Positions 7,895-8,315 of a stretch of 8,315 nucleotides of DNA are shown here, piece after piece. The notes under the pieces were generated by a model. That model was not told the DNA's origin. It made no database searches and was given only the letters and a program-made list of their open reading frames with translations. Every line of letters begins with the position of its first letter. The first letter of the stretch is position 1. Both the position numbers and the translations under genes were made by a program. The DNA comes from DATFMH01 sp035267045 (GTDB lineage Bacteria > Bacteroidota > Rhodothermia > Balneolales > DATFMH01), in contig DATFMH010000159.1 of the NCBI GenBank assembly GCA_035267045.1, forward strand, positions 1 to 8,315, in the 5' to 3' direction.

Positions 7895-7910
7895 ATGAAA
7901 TAATCATATG
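7892..7910. repeat. short palindrome over the methyltransferase start codon
   Basis: CATATGA (7892-7898) and TCATATG (7904-7910) form a perfect 7-bp inverted repeat with a 5-base loop. On the minus strand it contains the ATG at 7894-7892, so it could be an operator or an RNA hairpin masking the start; it may also be chance in AT-rich DNA. Confidence 0.35.
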
Positions 7911-7987
7911 CCCGTTTCTGTTGAACTATTGATATACCAATATATACGTTAATAGTTACATACATAACGTGAGGTTTGTTTAAGCTT

Positions 7988-8030
7988 ATAATCTATCTAC
8001 TTAAAAAAAGTAGCTGTTAAATTAGATTAT
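7988..8030. repeat. compound hairpin inside the repeat element
   Basis: The outer stem ATAATCTA (7988-7995) pairs with TAGATTAT (8023-8030), 8 bp. Within it CTACTT (7997-8002) pairs with AAGTAG (8008-8013), 6 bp with an AAAAA loop. A one-base and a nine-base unpaired stretch separate the two stems. Confidence 0.5.
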
Positions 8031-8035
8031 TCAAT

Positions 8036-8063
8036 GACTACCGACAATCGACCACAAACGACA
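8036..8063 (+). repeat. degenerate heptamer tandem repeat, forward tract
   Basis: Four consecutive 7-base units: GACTACC, GACAATC, GACCACA, AACGACA, consensus GACNACN on the plus strand. The first two bases of each unit and the C at position three are kept almost throughout. Confidence 0.5.
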
Positions 8064-8166
8064 GAGAAATGCTCTGATATTAATTAAACATTATTTATTC
8101 TGAAAAACCGTATAATCAACGTGAGTTTGGTATAGGAATCATGCTTTATGAATCAAAACAGCTCTG

Positions 8167-8187
8167 TGTCGTCGATGGTCCGTCGTC
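8167..8187 (-). repeat. degenerate heptamer tandem repeat, reverse tract
   Basis: Read on the minus strand, three consecutive units GACGACG, GACCATC, GACGACA occur, followed by CAGAGC. They follow the same GACNACN pattern and the same order as the forward tract (which is followed by GAGAAA), so the two tracts form an imperfect inverted repeat about 100 bases apart. Confidence 0.45.
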
Positions 8188-8296
8188 AAGATATGTTATA
8201 TTTTCACAGGTCGTATTCTCAATGTAATTATTACAACTCTGCAATTCTTATCCAAACCTCACGTTAAATACCGTTAAGAAGGGTTCTAAAAGAATC

Positions 8297-8315
8297 ATGA
8301 GTAAACATTATGAAA
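8297..8315 (+). CDS. possible start of a gene leaving the window
   Basis: An ATG at 8297 opens MSKHYE up to the window end. It lies 30 bases after the right-hand inverted repeat. A purine-rich AAGAAGGG (8276-8283) is upstream but farther than a usual Shine-Dalgarno. Six codons are too few to identify it. Some transposases (for example IS30-type) begin with similar short basic sequences, but this is only a guess from context. Confidence 0.25.

Larger units (their letters stand above)
7965..8266. repeat. MITE-like or IS-remnant element bounded by inverted repeats
   Basis: TAACGTGAGGTTTG at 7965-7978 is perfectly repeated in reverse complement at 8253-8266, a 14-bp inverted repeat delimiting 302 bases; a further TAAG (7981-7984) also matches in register. 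A third, slightly diverged copy, AACGTGAGTTTGG, occurs inside at 8118-8130 in the forward orientation. It resembles the right-hand copy over a longer span (8118-8140 versus 8244-8265: about 20 matches, one mismatch and two single-base gaps). The interior has no convincing coding capacity; the longest in-frame piece after the middle copy is only 28 codons. No target-site duplication is evident at the outer ends. The structure fits a miniature inverted-repeat element, perhaps two nested ones, or the ends of a decayed insertion sequence. I cannot assign a family from sequence alone. Confidence 0.5.

Noticed and set aside
8141..8227. 28-codon plus-strand frame starting MLYESKQLC inside the repeat element
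   Set aside because: Short, no ribosome site, and it crosses the reverse heptamer tract; not supported as a gene.

Overview
The window looks like an ordinary chromosomal stretch of a Bacteroidota-like or related FCB-group bacterium. This is inferred from moderate-to-low GC, AT-rich spacers, weak or absent Shine-Dalgarno sequences, and gene types common in that group (hexameric NADP-type glutamate dehydrogenase, GMC/cholesterol-oxidase-like flavoprotein, DMT exporter). There is no direct taxonomic marker such as rRNA, so the assignment is tentative. No phage, CRISPR, tRNA or rRNA gene was seen.

Left part (1-2834, + strand): the C-terminal part of an NAD(P)-binding atypical SDR runs in from the left edge. 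It is followed by a complete GMC-family FAD oxidoreductase with a four-cysteine motif, then by an unrecognised 177-residue helical protein. The three genes are collinear with gaps of about 80-90 bases and may form a redox operon of unknown substrate.

Middle part (2873-5280): on the minus strand is a fused ferritin-like plus VIT1/CCC1 membrane protein, resembling the MbfA iron exporters. A possible 83-residue small protein lies just upstream of it. A DMT/EamA transporter is transcribed divergently on the plus strand and meets glutamate dehydrogenase tail to tail.

Right part (5371-8315): gdhA is intact on the minus strand. Upstream of it, after an AT-rich spacer, lies a leucine-carboxyl-methyltransferase-type SAM methyltransferase gene broken by one single-base frameshift and one in-frame amber codon, so it is probably a recent pseudogene. 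The last 420 bases have no convincing complete gene but are rich in structure: three copies of a terminal-repeat-like motif (two forward, one inverted), two oppositely oriented tracts of a degenerate GACNACN heptamer, and a compound hairpin. This is the least explained part of the window and may be a MITE or the remains of an insertion sequence. A possible start codon of a gene that leaves the window lies just beyond it.

Functionally, the intact genes concern redox chemistry, iron handling and detoxification, small-molecule export and ammonium assimilation. Apart from the putative left-hand operon there is no evidence that they form one system.
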